DNA of 64,000 bases from Halocalculus aciditolerans. Lineage in GTDB: Archaea; Halobacteriota; Halobacteria; Halobacteriales; Halobacteriaceae. Positions within the stretch are counted from its first letter, which is position 1. Every line of letters starts with the position of its first letter. Made by a program: the position numbers and the translations under genes. The notes under the pieces are model-generated. The model made no database searches. It was not told where the DNA came from and was given only the letters and a program-made list of their open reading frames with translations. This document shows, piece by piece, positions 19,234 through 28,785 of the stretch. The stretch is from NCBI RefSeq assembly GCF_014647475.1, contig NZ_BMPG01000001.1, forward strand, positions 310,001 to 374,000, in the 5' to 3' direction.

Positions 19234-19956
19234 TCAGTCGTCGACGCCGAGGACTTCCAGTACTTCGGCGAGGTCGGTGATGCGGTGAGCGACGGCGGGC
19301 CCGTCGTCCGCGCCGAACGCGACCGGACGGATACCGTGCGCGGCCGCGCCCGCGACGTCGTGGTCGTAGCGGTCGCCGACCATGACGGTTTTCTCCGGCG
19401 AGTGCGGTGATTTCTCCAGCGCCGCCTCGAACATCGCGTCGTCGGGTTTCGTCCGTCCCACCGATTCGGAGGTCGTGACGTCGTCGAGGAACGGCGCGAG
19501 GCCGAGGTGGTCGAGGATGAACGCGCACTCCTCGTCGTCGACGTCGCTGACGACCGCCTGATAGACGCCGTCTCGATGCAGGCGTTCGAGGACGCCGCGG
19601 GCCCGCGGGGTCGCGCGCAGGTGTTCGCGGCCCGCCTCGCGGAACGCCGGGAACCACGCGTCGCGGGGGACGTGCTCGCCGACGATGGCGTCGACGCCCT
19701 TCCCGTACCCCTCCAGCGCGGAGCGGAACGCGGTCCCGTCGCGCTCGCGGAAGTGCGCGCCGACGACTTCCCGCCACTCCGCCAGCGCGTCCGCGACGGA
19801 CACCTCGACGTCGCGCGCCGCGAGGAACTCGCGGAGGAACGCCTCGTGCGACGCCCTCACCGAATCGAGGTCGAGGAGCACGCCGCCGATATCCCAGAAC
19901 ACCGCATCGTACCGCAGCTCGCTTTTGTCCGCGTCGGCGGCTGACTCGTCCGTCAC
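19234..19956 (-). CDS. HAD superfamily hydrolase (subfamily IA)
   Basis: A 240-residue haloacid-dehalogenase-fold protein. Motif I is FWDIGGVLLDLD, motif II lies in VVSDVDD, motif III in GRTKPD and motif IV in VMVGDRYDHDVAGAAAHG. The second Asp of the usual DxD in motif I is Gly, as in other DxGGV members. Probably a phosphatase or dehalogenase-like hydrolase for a small metabolite. Its ATG overlaps the stop of the acyl-CoA ligase gene (ATGA at 19953-19956), so the two are translationally coupled and may work on the same intermediates. Confidence 0.85.
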   Translation of the reverse strand: MTDESAADADKSELRYDAVFWDIGGVLLDLDSVRASHEAFLREFLAARDVEVSVADALAEWREVVGAHFRERDGTAFRSALEGYGKGVDAIVGEHVPRDAWFPAFREAGREHLRATPRARGVLERLHRDGVYQAVVSDVDDEECAFILDHLGLAPFLDDVTTSESVGRTKPDDAMFEAALEKSPHSPEKTVMVGDRYDHDVAGAAAHGIRPVAFGADDGPAVAHRITDLAEVLEVLGVDD

Positions 19957-21512
19957 GCCGCGTCCCCGCCGTCTCCCTCGACGAGTTTGAACTTCTGTAT
20001 CTTCCCGGAGGCCGTGCGCGGGAGTTCGTCGACGAACTCGACCTCGCGGGGGTGTTTGTACTCGGCGAGGCTGTCGAGGCAGAACTGCTTGATTGCTTCG
20101 GGGGTGACGTCGCTGTCGGGGACGGGGACGACGAAGGCTTTCACGGTCTCGTTCCGGCGTTCGTCCGGGACGCCGACGACGGCGGCGTCGGCGACGCCGT
20201 CGTGCTCGTAGAGGAGCTCCTCCACCTCACTGGGGTAGACGTTGTAGCCGGCGGTGTTGATCATGTGCTTCTTCCGGTCGACGATCTCGTAGTAGTTCTC
20301 CGCGTCGCGGCGCGCGACGTCGCCGGTGCGGAAGAACCCGTCTTCGGTGAAGGCCTCGTCGTTCGCCTCGGGGAGGTTGTGGTAGCCTTTCGCGACTTGC
20401 GGGCCGCGGACGAGGAGCTCGCCTTCCGCGCCCACTGGGACGGGGTCGCCGTCGGCGTCGACGACGCGGCAGTCGGTCATCCGGAGGGGCTGGCCGATGG
20501 TGCCGGGTTTCGCGCCGAAGGAGGAGCCGACGCCCGTGTGGGTCGCCGCCGTCGTCTCGGTGAGGCCGTAGCCCTCGCTCATCTCGACGCCCGTCTCGCC
20601 CTCGAAGCGCTCTTGGACGGCGACCGGCATCTTCGCGCCGCCCTCGTTCACGGTGTCGAGGCTGCTGAGGTCGTGGTCGCCGAACGAGTCGTGGTTCACC
20701 ATGTCGACGAACATCGTGGCGACGCCGACGAACCCCGTAATCTCGTACTCCTCGATGGTCGCCATCGCTTCGGCGGCGTCCCACTCGCCGGGGCTGCGGA
20801 GGTGGACTTCGCCGCCGTAGAGGAGCGTCTGCCACGTCGAGTGGACGAACCCCGTGATGTGGTAGAGCGGGAGGACGGCGAGCTCGCGCTGGTCGTCGGG
20901 GTCGAGGTCGGTGAACCCGAATCCCGCGAAGCCCTGCGCGCGGAGGTTCCCGTGCGTCGTGAGCACGCCCTTCGGCTGGCCGGTCGTCCCCGACGTGTAC
21001 GGCTGCATCGCCGTATCGTCCGAATCGCGCTCGACGAGCACGGGGTCGCCGGCGACGTCCTCGAACGCCGCGTCCGCTTCGGGAACCTCGTCGCCGACGG
21101 TGACGACGAGCGGACTCCGGCCGGTTTCTTCGAACGCTCCGTCGAGGTGCTCGCGGAGCGCGGCGTGCGTGACGACCGCGTCGGCGTCGGCGTCGTCGAG
21201 CTGGTAGGCGAGCTCTCGGGATTTGTACTGCGGGTTGACGGGGGAGAGGACGACGCCGGCGCGGAGGCCGCCGAGGATGGCGACGACGTACTGCGGGCAG
21301 TTCGGGAGGTAGACGAGCGCGCGGTCGCCGGGTTCGAGCCCCATCTCGGCGAGGCCGCCGGCGAACGACGCGGCGCGCGCGTCGAGTTCGGCGTAGCTCA
21401 ACTCCGCGCCGCCCATCTCGACGGCGAGGGCGTCGCCGCGCCGCTCGGCCGTCGCGGTGAACAGTCGCGCGGCGTTCCCCTCGTGCTCGCGGAACTCCGT
21501 GGGTACGTCCAT
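19953..21512 (-). CDS. Acyl-CoA synthetase (AMP-forming)
   Basis: A 519-residue ANL-superfamily enzyme that activates a carboxylic acid to an acyl-CoA through an acyl-AMP. The P-loop is YTSGTTGQPKGV, the A5 motif GYGLTETTAATHT, then FFRTGDVARRD and the hinge DRKKHMINTAGYNVYPSEVE. The final catalytic lysine is in RTASGKIQKF. Start chosen at MDVPTEFREHEGN; the frame stays open upstream but that part reads through the divergent promoter. It is a paralogue of the ligase at 33056-34594. Chain length preference cannot be read from sequence. Confidence 0.9.
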   Translation of the reverse strand: MDVPTEFREHEGNAARLFTATAERRGDALAVEMGGAELSYAELDARAASFAGGLAEMGLEPGDRALVYLPNCPQYVVAILGGLRAGVVLSPVNPQYKSRELAYQLDDADADAVVTHAALREHLDGAFEETGRSPLVVTVGDEVPEADAAFEDVAGDPVLVERDSDDTAMQPYTSGTTGQPKGVLTTHGNLRAQGFAGFGFTDLDPDDQRELAVLPLYHITGFVHSTWQTLLYGGEVHLRSPGEWDAAEAMATIEEYEITGFVGVATMFVDMVNHDSFGDHDLSSLDTVNEGGAKMPVAVQERFEGETGVEMSEGYGLTETTAATHTGVGSSFGAKPGTIGQPLRMTDCRVVDADGDPVPVGAEGELLVRGPQVAKGYHNLPEANDEAFTEDGFFRTGDVARRDAENYYEIVDRKKHMINTAGYNVYPSEVEELLYEHDGVADAAVVGVPDERRNETVKAFVVPVPDSDVTPEAIKQFCLDSLAEYKHPREVEFVDELPRTASGKIQKFKLVEGDGGDAA

Positions 21513-21568
21513 GGCGTGATTTCTCACACCAACGTACATTAGGTTTCCGGACGTGGCACTGAGACGAG

Positions 21569-21577
21569 TTTTTATTA
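21569..21577 (+). promoter_or_regulatory. TATA box of the SDR gene
   Basis: TTTTTATTA. Initiation about 25 bases downstream would start the message after the in-frame ATG at 21580, so it supports the ATG at 21631, which also has a purine-rich GGTGG segment before it. Confidence 0.6.
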
Positions 21578-21630
21578 CGATGACGGAGAAAATCGCAGAC
21601 GATGTTACCAGTGCTAACAGGTGGTCGGCG

Positions 21631-22407
21631 ATGAGCACCGAACAGTTCAGCGTCGACGGCCAGACAGTCGTCATCACGGGGTCGAGCTCCGGCATCGGCC
21701 GCGAAATCGCGGAGCGGTTCGCCGCGGACGGCGCGGACGTCGTCGTCTCCTCGCGCGAACTCGACAACGTCCAGCCGGTCGCCGACGGCATCAACGACGC
21801 GGACGGCGGGCGCGCCATCGCCGTCGAGTGCGACGTGACCGACCGGGACGCCGTCGAGGCGATGGTGGACGCGACGGTCGAGGAGTTCGGCGGCGTCGAC
21901 TGCCTCGTGAACAACGCCGGCGCGAGCTTCATGGCCGGCTTCGAGGACATCAGCCCGAACGGCTGGGAGACCATCGTCGACATCAACCTCACCGGCACCT
22001 TCCACTGCACGCAGGTCGCCGGCGAGCGGATGCGCGAGGGCGACGGCGGTACGGTCATCAACCTCGCGAGCGTCGCCGGCCAGAAGGGCTCGCCGCACAT
22101 GAGCCACTACGGCGCGGCGAAGGCAGGCGTCATCAACCTCACCGAGACGCTCGGCATCGAGTGGGCCCCGGAGAACGTCCGCGTGAACGCCATCGCGCCC
22201 GGGTTCGTCGCGACGCCCGGCGTCGAGTCCCAGATGGGCGTCTCCGCGGAGAACATCGAGCGCGACGACGTCGCCCGCCAGATCGGTCACGTCGCCGAAA
22301 TCGCGGACCTCGCGCAGTTCCTCGCGAGCGACGCCTCCTCCTACCTCGTCGGCGAGACGGTCGCCGCGAAGGGCGTGCCGCGCGGCGAGACGTCCCCGGA
22401 CGTCTGA
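21631..22407 (+). CDS. Short-chain dehydrogenase/reductase
   Basis: A 258-residue classical SDR. The NAD(P) motif is TGSSSGIG (about residues 17-24), followed by CLVNNAG and the catalytic set N, S (NLASVAG) and YGAAK. The C-terminal segment VNAIAPGFVATPG is also typical. Probably oxidises a hydroxyacyl-CoA or hydroxy acid within the island. It is divergent from the acyl-CoA ligase, with about 118 bases between, and is followed by the Liv transporter genes. Substrate unknown. Confidence 0.88.
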   Translation: MSTEQFSVDGQTVVITGSSSGIGREIAERFAADGADVVVSSRELDNVQPVADGINDADGGRAIAVECDVTDRDAVEAMVDATVEEFGGVDCLVNNAGASFMAGFEDISPNGWETIVDINLTGTFHCTQVAGERMREGDGGTVINLASVAGQKGSPHMSHYGAAKAGVINLTETLGIEWAPENVRVNAIAPGFVATPGVESQMGVSAENIERDDVARQIGHVAEIADLAQFLASDASSYLVGETVAAKGVPRGETSPDV

Positions 22408-22453
22408 GGCCCGCTCGCCGACGTTCTCTTTGGATGATAAACTCACCCACACT

Positions 22454-22461
22454 ATTTTATA
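22454..22461 (+). promoter_or_regulatory. TATA box of the Liv transport operon
   Basis: ATTTTATA, 28-35 bases before the ATG at 22489, in an AT-rich gap after the SDR gene. It should drive the five-gene run to 27277. Confidence 0.6.
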
Positions 22462-22488
22462 GTTGTTCGTGATAGATGGGTGCAGACG

Positions 22489-23820
22489 ATGGTTAACGAA
22501 GATAATTCAAGAACCGGTCGGGAGACCGATGGTAACGAATCCGGGGTTTCGAGCGGAACACTGTCCAGTCCGAGCCGCAGACGGGCGTTCCTCGGGTCGG
22601 TCGGCGCGGCCGCCGCCGTCGGCCTCGCCGGCTGCATGGGCGGCGGCGGGAGCGGGCCGTCCGGCGCGTTCAAAATCGGCGTACTCGCCCCGGAGCCGTC
22701 GAAGAACCCGATCGGCTCGTCCATCGCGAACGCCGCGAAGTACGCCGCGACGACGCTGAACGAGAACGACGGCGTCCTCGGGAACGACGTCGAAGTCGTC
22801 GTCAAGGACACCCACGAGGACCCCGCGACGGGCAAATCGAAGTACCAGGAACTCACTGTCGGCGAGGAGGTCGACTTCACGACGGGCGTCTTCACGAGCG
22901 AGGTGATGCTCAACCTCATGGACAGCATCGCCGAGCAGTCCACCGTCCACATGAACGCCGGCTCCGCGACGCCGGATACCGCGAAACAGGTGAAAGCGGA
23001 CTACGAGAAGTACAAGTACTACTTCCGGTCCGGCCCGGTGAACTCCCACTACCTCGGGCAGAACATGATCGACTTCGCGGACGCGAAGTTCTCGGACCTC
23101 GGCTGGGACTCCGTCGCCGTGCTCGCCGAGGACTACGCGTGGACCGAACCGGTCACGAGCGTCCTCGAAGACAAACTCGCCGCGACCGGCGTCGACGTCC
23201 CCATCAGCAAGCGGTACGCGAGCGGGACGAGCGACTTCTCCCCCATCTACGACGACATCGAGAGCAGCGACGCGGACGCCGCCTACGTCGTCATGGCGCA
23301 CACCGGCACGTCCGCCATCGTCCAGTGGGCGAAACAGCAGCGCGCCTTCGAGTTCGGCGGCATCCACGTCCCGATGCAGTTCCCCTCCTACTACGGCTCC
23401 GTCAACGGCGCGAACCGGTACGCCGTCGTTCAGAACTCAGCCACGCCGAACGCCGCGGTGACCGAGAAGACGATGCCGTTCAACGAGGGCTACTACGACC
23501 AGTTCGACAGCTACCCCGTCTACACCGGCTACCACACCTACGACGCCGTGATGAGCTACGTCAACGCCGCCACGGCCGCCGACTCGCGGAACGCCGACGA
23601 CGTCATCCCCGAAATCGAATCGCAGTCCTTCACCGGGACCGCCGGCACCGTCTCCTACTACGGGCAAGACCAGGCGTACCCCCACGACCTCGTCTACGGT
23701 CAGGACGCCGCGTGGCCGCTCTGGTTCCAGTGGCAGGAGGGCGACGGCAGCGGCTCGCAGACGACGCTCTGGCCGGACGAACTCGCGAGCGGCAGCTACC
23801 AGAAGCCGCCCTGGGTATGA
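22489..23820 (+). CDS. livK: ABC transporter substrate-binding lipoprotein, branched-chain amino acid type
   Basis: A 443-residue secreted binding protein. A Tat signal SRRRAFLGSVGAAAAVGLAG ends in a lipobox Cys, so it should be folded before export and anchored to the membrane outer face. The mature part begins FKIGVLAPEPSKNPIG, the start of a type I periplasmic binding fold (Leu/Ile/Val, amide or related ligands). First gene of a complete Liv operon, four bases before the next gene. The ATG at 22489 is preferred over an in-frame GTG three codons upstream. The ligand may be a branched-chain amino acid or another small organic acid. Confidence 0.9.
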   Translation: MVNEDNSRTGRETDGNESGVSSGTLSSPSRRRAFLGSVGAAAAVGLAGCMGGGGSGPSGAFKIGVLAPEPSKNPIGSSIANAAKYAATTLNENDGVLGNDVEVVVKDTHEDPATGKSKYQELTVGEEVDFTTGVFTSEVMLNLMDSIAEQSTVHMNAGSATPDTAKQVKADYEKYKYYFRSGPVNSHYLGQNMIDFADAKFSDLGWDSVAVLAEDYAWTEPVTSVLEDKLAATGVDVPISKRYASGTSDFSPIYDDIESSDADAAYVVMAHTGTSAIVQWAKQQRAFEFGGIHVPMQFPSYYGSVNGANRYAVVQNSATPNAAVTEKTMPFNEGYYDQFDSYPVYTGYHTYDAVMSYVNAATAADSRNADDVIPEIESQSFTGTAGTVSYYGQDQAYPHDLVYGQDAAWPLWFQWQEGDGSGSQTTLWPDELASGSYQKPPWV

Positions 23821-23823
23821 GCG

Positions 23824-24684
23824 ATGTCCGGACTCACCAGCACGATTTCGAACGCCGTCATGCTCAGCGCGCTCTACGCGCTCGTCGCCATCGGGTTCAC
23901 GCTCATCTTCGGCGTCGGCGGCGTCCTGAACCTCTCGCACGGGGCGACGATAACCGTCGGCGCGTTCACCGCGTACTTCGCGACGAGCGTGTTCGGCCTC
24001 AACATCTGGGCGGCCGCGTTCGCCTCGATGGTCGTCGGCGCGGCCTTCATGATCGCGTTCTACCTCGGGATGGTGCAGTTCGTCGAGGACCAGCCGATCA
24101 CGGTGATGATACTGACGCTCGTGATGTCCATCGTCGTCGAGGAGGTCGCGAAGATACTCGTCGGGACGCAGCCGCGCGCCCTCCCGTCGCTCGTCGACGG
24201 CCAGATCGCGCTCCTCGGCGGCGTGCAGGCCAATCGCCTCCTCGCGTTCGCCCTCTCCTGGGTCATCATCGCCTTGCTGTTCGCGGGCGTGAACTACACG
24301 CGCACCGGGAAGGCCATCCTCGCGACGAGCATGTCGACGAAGGGCGCGTCCCTCGTCGGCATCGAATCGAAGCGGATGTACCTCTACACGTGGGCGCTCG
24401 CCGGGCTACTCGCGGCGCTCGCCGGCGTCTTCCTCGGCTCCATCCAGACGGTGAGCTGGGCGATGGGACGCGAACCCCTCGTCCTCTCCTTCTCCATCGT
24501 CGTGCTCGGCGGCATCGGCTCCATCAGGGGGAGCATCCTCGGGGCGTACGTCATCGGGTTCCTCGAGGTCTTCACCGTCTCCTACGTGGATTCGAGCCTC
24601 AGCGGCCTCGCATCGCTCGTCGTGCTCGTAATCATCCTGCTCGTGAAACCCGAAGGCCTGTTCGGCCGGGAGCTGACGCATTAA
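23824..24684 (+). CDS. livH: Branched-chain amino acid ABC transporter permease LivH
   Basis: A 286-residue membrane protein, hydrophobic throughout with about eight helices. The start [20 protein letters not shown] followed by NLSHGA is the classical LivH signature, and the [15 protein letters not shown] loop near residue 225 contacts the ATPases. It pairs with LivM to form the translocation channel. It begins four bases after livK and ends two bases before livM, in a single transcript. Confidence 0.93.
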   Translation: MSGLTSTISNAVMLSALYALVAIGFTLIFGVGGVLNLSHGATITVGAFTAYFATSVFGLNIWAAAFASMVVGAAFMIAFYLGMVQFVEDQPITVMILTLVMSIVVEEVAKILVGTQPRALPSLVDGQIALLGGVQANRLLAFALSWVIIALLFAGVNYTRTGKAILATSMSTKGASLVGIESKRMYLYTWALAGLLAALAGVFLGSIQTVSWAMGREPLVLSFSIVVLGGIGSIRGSILGAYVIGFLEVFTVSYVDSSLSGLASLVVLVIILLVKPEGLFGRELTH

Positions 24685-24685
24685 C

Positions 24686-25825
24686 ATGACGGGCTACGCA
24701 GACCTCGTCGACCCGCGGTCGCTGTCCGTCCGCCACTTCGCCGGCGTGCTCGGCCTCGTCGCGCTCGCCGCGCTCCCGTTCTGGATACAGCCCCTGCTGG
24801 GGCGCGGCGGCGGCATTCTCGCCGTCGTGAGCGTCACGACCGCGCTCTTCTTCGCGATGTTCGCGATGAGCTGGGACGCCGTCTCCGGCTACACCGGCCA
24901 GATAAGCTTCGGGCACGCGCTCTTCTTCACCGTCGGCGGCTACGGCTCCGCGCTCGCCAACACGGAGCTCGGCCTCCCGCCCGTCGCCGCCATCCTCCTC
25001 GGCACGGCGCTCGCGGCGCTCGCCGGCGTCGTCATCGGCGGCCCGGCGCTCCGCCTCGAAGGCCCCTACCTCTCGCTCATCACGCTCGTCTCGCCGCTCA
25101 TCCTCCTCCAGCTGTTCATCGTGTTCAGCGACACCTTCGGCGGCGAACTCGGCCTCCCCTCCCCCGAGCCGCTCCTCCCGGTGGGCGGCTTCTTCGGGCA
25201 GGCGATGGCGAACTTCTACGTCGCGTTCGCCCTCTTCTGCGTCGTCCTCCTCGTCCTCCTCGCCGTCACCCGGTCGAACGCCGGGTCCGTCTTCACGGCG
25301 ATTCGCGAGGACGAAGCGGCCGTCGCCGCGTCCGGCCTCAACCCCGCGAAGTTCAAGCTCTTCGCGTTCGTGCTGTCCGCGGCCGTCGGCGGCATCGCCG
25401 GCGCGGTCTTCGTCCACACGGTCGGGAAACCGCAGCCGAGCCAGCTCCTCGTGATGACCGTCAGCATCGAGGTCATCATCGCCACCATCGTCGGCGGCAT
25501 GGGCACCATCACCGGTGCGGCCGTCGGCGGGCTGTTCTTCAGCCTCTTCCGCGAGTGGCTCTCCGGCGTCGAAGCCGCGGTTCCCGGCATCGGCGTCTCC
25601 ATCGCCTCCCTCGACCTCCTGCTGTTCTCGGTCGTGACGTTCGCGCTCCTGTTCTTCCTGCCCGAGGGCGTCCTCGGCTGGGCGCTCAGGCGCGGCCGCA
25701 CGCTCACGAACCGCGAGAGCGCGTCCGGCGACGCCGCCCCCGACGGCGGACGCACGCCGCTCGAACAAGTCGTCGCGAACTACCGCGACGCGCTCGCGCG
25801 CATCGGAGGTGACGACGATGACTGA
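24686..25825 (+). CDS. livM: Branched-chain amino acid ABC transporter permease LivM
   Basis: A 379-residue membrane protein. The [20 protein letters not shown] block and the [14 protein letters not shown] coupling loop are the LivM hallmarks; the segment [20 protein letters not shown] is also typical. The C-terminal 50 residues form an acidic cytoplasmic tail. The last eight bases overlap livG, coupling permease and ATPase synthesis. Confidence 0.93.
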   Translation: MTGYADLVDPRSLSVRHFAGVLGLVALAALPFWIQPLLGRGGGILAVVSVTTALFFAMFAMSWDAVSGYTGQISFGHALFFTVGGYGSALANTELGLPPVAAILLGTALAALAGVVIGGPALRLEGPYLSLITLVSPLILLQLFIVFSDTFGGELGLPSPEPLLPVGGFFGQAMANFYVAFALFCVVLLVLLAVTRSNAGSVFTAIREDEAAVAASGLNPAKFKLFAFVLSAAVGGIAGAVFVHTVGKPQPSQLLVMTVSIEVIIATIVGGMGTITGAAVGGLFFSLFREWLSGVEAAVPGIGVSIASLDLLLFSVVTFALLFFLPEGVLGWALRRGRTLTNRESASGDAAPDGGRTPLEQVVANYRDALARIGGDDDD

Positions 25826-26573
25826 GTACGCGCCCGACGACGGCCTGCTCGTCATCGACGGCCTCCGCAAGGAGTTCGGCGGCCTCACCGCCGTCGAAGA
25901 CCTCTCCTTCGCGGTGGAGGAGGGCGAGATTCTCGGGTTCATCGGGCCGAACGGCGCGGGGAAGTCCACGACGTTCAACTGCGTCACCGGCGTCTACCCG
26001 CCGACCGCCGGCACCGTCTACTACGACGGCGAGGACGTCACGGGCGAACCCGCCTACGAGATGGTGAAACGCGGGCTCGCGCGGACGTTCCAGGAGTTCC
26101 GCCCGCTCCCCGACCGGAACGTCCGAAAGAACGTCGAACTCGCGCTCGTCCCTGACCGCGTGCTCTCCCTCACGGGGCTCCGCGGCGAGACGCGAGAGCG
26201 CGCCGTCGAAATCTGCGAGCGCGTCGGCCTCGGCGACCGCCTGGAGCAGACGCCGGACGAACTCCCGCACGCCGGCCTGCTCCGCCTCGAACTCGCGCGC
26301 GCGCTCGCCACCGACCCCGACCTCCTGCTCGTCGACGAGCCGTTCGCCGGCCTGTCGAACAGCGAGGTCGAAGCGCTCTCAGCGACCTTAGAGGAGCTCC
26401 GGCAGGACGGGCTGACGCAGGTGGTCGTCGACCACAACATGCGCGGCCTGCTCTCCCTCATCGACCGCGCCATCGTCATCGAGTTCGGCGCGAAAATCGC
26501 GGAGGGCCCGCCGGAGGCCATCCGGGACGACGAACGCGTTCAGGAGGCCTACCTCGGAGGTGAGGACCGATGA
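25818..26573 (+). CDS. livG: Branched-chain amino acid ABC transporter ATPase LivG
   Basis: A 251-residue ABC ATPase. Walker A is GPNGAGKS, Walker [12 protein letters not shown], and the switch histidine lies in VVVDHNM. The signature region reads [15 protein letters not shown], which departs from LSGGQ in the way LivG proteins usually do. The ATG at 25818 follows a strong GGAGGT ribosome-binding site; an in-frame GTG at 25809 lies inside that site and is rejected. It overlaps livM by 8 and livF by 4 bases. Confidence 0.93.
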   Translation: MTEYAPDDGLLVIDGLRKEFGGLTAVEDLSFAVEEGEILGFIGPNGAGKSTTFNCVTGVYPPTAGTVYYDGEDVTGEPAYEMVKRGLARTFQEFRPLPDRNVRKNVELALVPDRVLSLTGLRGETRERAVEICERVGLGDRLEQTPDELPHAGLLRLELARALATDPDLLLVDEPFAGLSNSEVEALSATLEELRQDGLTQVVVDHNMRGLLSLIDRAIVIEFGAKIAEGPPEAIRDDERVQEAYLGGEDR

Positions 26574-27277
26574 CGGACCGCGTCCTCGACGTCGCCGACC
26601 TCCACGTGCGCTACGGGGAGGTGGCGGCGCTCCGCGGCGTCGACGTCCGCGTCGACGAAGGCGAAATCGTCGGCCTCATCGGGCCGAACGGCGCGGGGAA
26701 GACGACGCTCGCGAACACCGCGTCGGGTTTCCTCGACTACGACGGGACGGTCGACTACCGCGGCGACCCCGTCCGCGACCGGGAGCCGAGCGACCTCGTC
26801 GAAGCGGGGCTCGTCCACTGCTCGGAGGACCGCGACCTCTTCGGGCACCTCTCCGTCGCCGACAACCTCGAACTCGGCGCGTACCGCCACGCCGACGACT
26901 GGGAGGAGCGCCGCGAGTTCGTCTACGACCTCTTCCCGCGCCTCGAAGAACGCAGCGGCCAGCACGCCCGCACGATGAGCGGCGGCGAACAGCAGATGCT
27001 CGCCATCGGCCGCGCGCTCATGAGCGACCCCGACCTCCTCATCCTCGACGAGCCGACGCTCGGCCTCGCACCCGTCATCCTCGACGACATCAGCGAGGGC
27101 ATCGAGGAGATTCAGGAGTCCGGCGTCACCGTCCTGCTCGCCGAGCAGAACGTGACGTTCACGATGAACCACGCCGACCGCGTCTACCTCCTCGAACAGG
27201 GCTCCGTCGAACGCGAGGGCAGCCCCGAGGACCTCCGCGGCGACGACTACATCCGAGACGCCTACCTCGGACAGTAG
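26570..27277 (+). CDS. livF: Branched-chain amino acid ABC transporter ATPase LivF
   Basis: A 235-residue ABC ATPase, partner of LivG. Walker A is GPNGAGKT, the signature MSGGEQQMLAIGRAL, Walker B LLILDEPTLGL, and the switch VLLAEQN. The start overlaps the livG stop in ATGA, with GGAGGTGAG just upstream. It ends the transport operon and converges on the 2-oxoacid dehydrogenase genes. Confidence 0.93.
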   Translation: MTDRVLDVADLHVRYGEVAALRGVDVRVDEGEIVGLIGPNGAGKTTLANTASGFLDYDGTVDYRGDPVRDREPSDLVEAGLVHCSEDRDLFGHLSVADNLELGAYRHADDWEERREFVYDLFPRLEERSGQHARTMSGGEQQMLAIGRALMSDPDLLILDEPTLGLAPVILDDISEGIEEIQESGVTVLLAEQNVTFTMNHADRVYLLEQGSVEREGSPEDLRGDDYIRDAYLGQ

Positions 27278-27378
27278 TCACTCCTCCTTCTTCGCGATGC
27301 TGTCGAGCGCGTCGGCGGTGGCTTCGAGCACGCCCGCGGCGCTTCCGCGTCCGACCACTCAAAAGACGGGGAATCGGG

Positions 27379-28758
27379 CTACAGCCGGCCGACGAGGACG
27401 TCGGTGTCCTCTATCCCTTCGATGACGTACTCCATGAACTCGCTGGCGGTGACGCCGTCGACGAGTCGGTGGTCGTAGGAGAAGGAGAAGCCGACGCGCT
27501 GGCGGACCTCGAAGTCGTCGGGGCCGGTGGCGACGGGCTTGTGCTCGATGCGGCCCACGCCGAGAATCCCGGACTCGGGGTGGTTGATTATCGGCGTGCC
27601 GAACGTCCCGTGCTCGCTGTGGCTCCCGACGTTCGTCACGGTGAACGTGCCGCCGCGGAGGGCGGCGGGGTCGATGGTGCGCTCGCGCGCGGCCTCGGTG
27701 AGCTCTTCCAGCTCTCCGGCGATTTCCACGATGGACTTCTGATCCACGTCCTTCACCACGGGGACGAGGAGGCCGTCCTCGGTGTGCGTCGCGACGCCGA
27801 CGTTATAGTCGTGTTTCTCGACGATCTCGTCGTTCTCGTCGTCGATGCTCGCGTTCACCAGCGGGAACTCCTGGAGCGCGGGAACGACGGCTTTCACGAG
27901 AATCGGCGTGTACGTGATCTTCGCGTCGTGTGCGGCGTCGAGGCGCTCTTTCAGGTCGACGAGCGCGCCCGCGTCCGCCTCGAACCCCGACGTCACGTGC
28001 GGAATCGTCGACGCCGAGCGCTCCATGTTCTCCGCGATCTTCCCCCGCAGGCCGCGGAGCGGCCGGCGGCTCGCCGAGACGCCGTCGGCCTCGACGGCGG
28101 CGTCGGTCTGTCCACTGTCGCTCTCGCTCGCGGGACTCCCGGATTCGCTGCTCGCCGCCGCGCCAGTCGGCGCGCTCGCGGGTTCGGCTTCCGCTCCCTC
28201 CTCCCCACCGGCGGCGTGCGAATCCACGTCCGCTCGGAGGACGCGCCCGCCCGGCCCGGACCCCTCTACGGCAGAGAGGTCGACGCCCTGCTCGCGGGCG
28301 TACTTCCGCGTCGACGGCGCGGCGAACACCCGTCCGTCGCCCGCGCCCGCCGCGGCCGCGTCGTCGCCGGAGTCGGTCGACTCTGAATCCGCCGTGCCGA
28401 CGCGCTCGACGGCGTCGGTGAGGCCGTCGCCGTCGTCGGATGCGCCTGATTCGGCGTCCCCGCCGCCGGCCTCGCGCCCAGTGCTCGCCGTGCCGCTCGA
28501 CTGCTGGCGGGGCGGGCTGTCCGTCTCGATGACGGCGATGACGTCGCCGACCTGCACGACGTCGCCGGGGTCCGCGGCGAGTTCCTCTACCGTCCCCGGG
28601 CAGGGCGCGGGGATTTCGACGACGGCTTTGTCGGTCTCGACGTCGAGGAAGCGGTCGTCCTCCCCGATGTCGTCGCCGGGTTCGACGTACCACGTCTCGA
28701 CCTCCGCCTCCGTCAACCCCTCGCCGGGGTCGGGGAGGCGGTACTCGAACGCTACCAC
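27379..28758 (-). CDS. 2-oxoacid dehydrogenase E2 component (dihydrolipoamide acyltransferase)
   Basis: A 459-residue three-domain enzyme. The N-terminal lipoyl domain carries the lipoylated Lys in ETDKAVVEI; after an acidic Gly/Ser-rich linker comes the E1/E3-binding domain ([12 protein letters not shown] ... [11 protein letters not shown]); the C-terminal catalytic domain has the active-site DHRLVDG. It transfers the acyl group made by E1 to CoA. GTG start with a GAGGTGA ribosome site before it. Third in the order E1alpha, E1beta, E2; no E3 gene is in the window. Position beside the Liv importer favours branched-chain 2-oxoacids over pyruvate, but this is inference. Confidence 0.92.
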   Translation of the reverse strand: MVAFEYRLPDPGEGLTEAEVETWYVEPGDDIGEDDRFLDVETDKAVVEIPAPCPGTVEELAADPGDVVQVGDVIAVIETDSPPRQQSSGTASTGREAGGGDAESGASDDGDGLTDAVERVGTADSESTDSGDDAAAAGAGDGRVFAAPSTRKYAREQGVDLSAVEGSGPGGRVLRADVDSHAAGGEEGAEAEPASAPTGAAASSESGSPASESDSGQTDAAVEADGVSASRRPLRGLRGKIAENMERSASTIPHVTSGFEADAGALVDLKERLDAAHDAKITYTPILVKAVVPALQEFPLVNASIDDENDEIVEKHDYNVGVATHTEDGLLVPVVKDVDQKSIVEIAGELEELTEAARERTIDPAALRGGTFTVTNVGSHSEHGTFGTPIINHPESGILGVGRIEHKPVATGPDDFEVRQRVGFSFSYDHRLVDGVTASEFMEYVIEGIEDTDVLVGRL

Positions 28759-28785
28759 GCGCGGTCACCTCGACTGGATGTGCTC

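Noticed and set aside
27278-27358. 26-codon minus-strand frame ending in KKEE after livF
   Set aside because: An in-frame stop precedes its GTG; it may be a gene remnant, but nothing identifies the parent.
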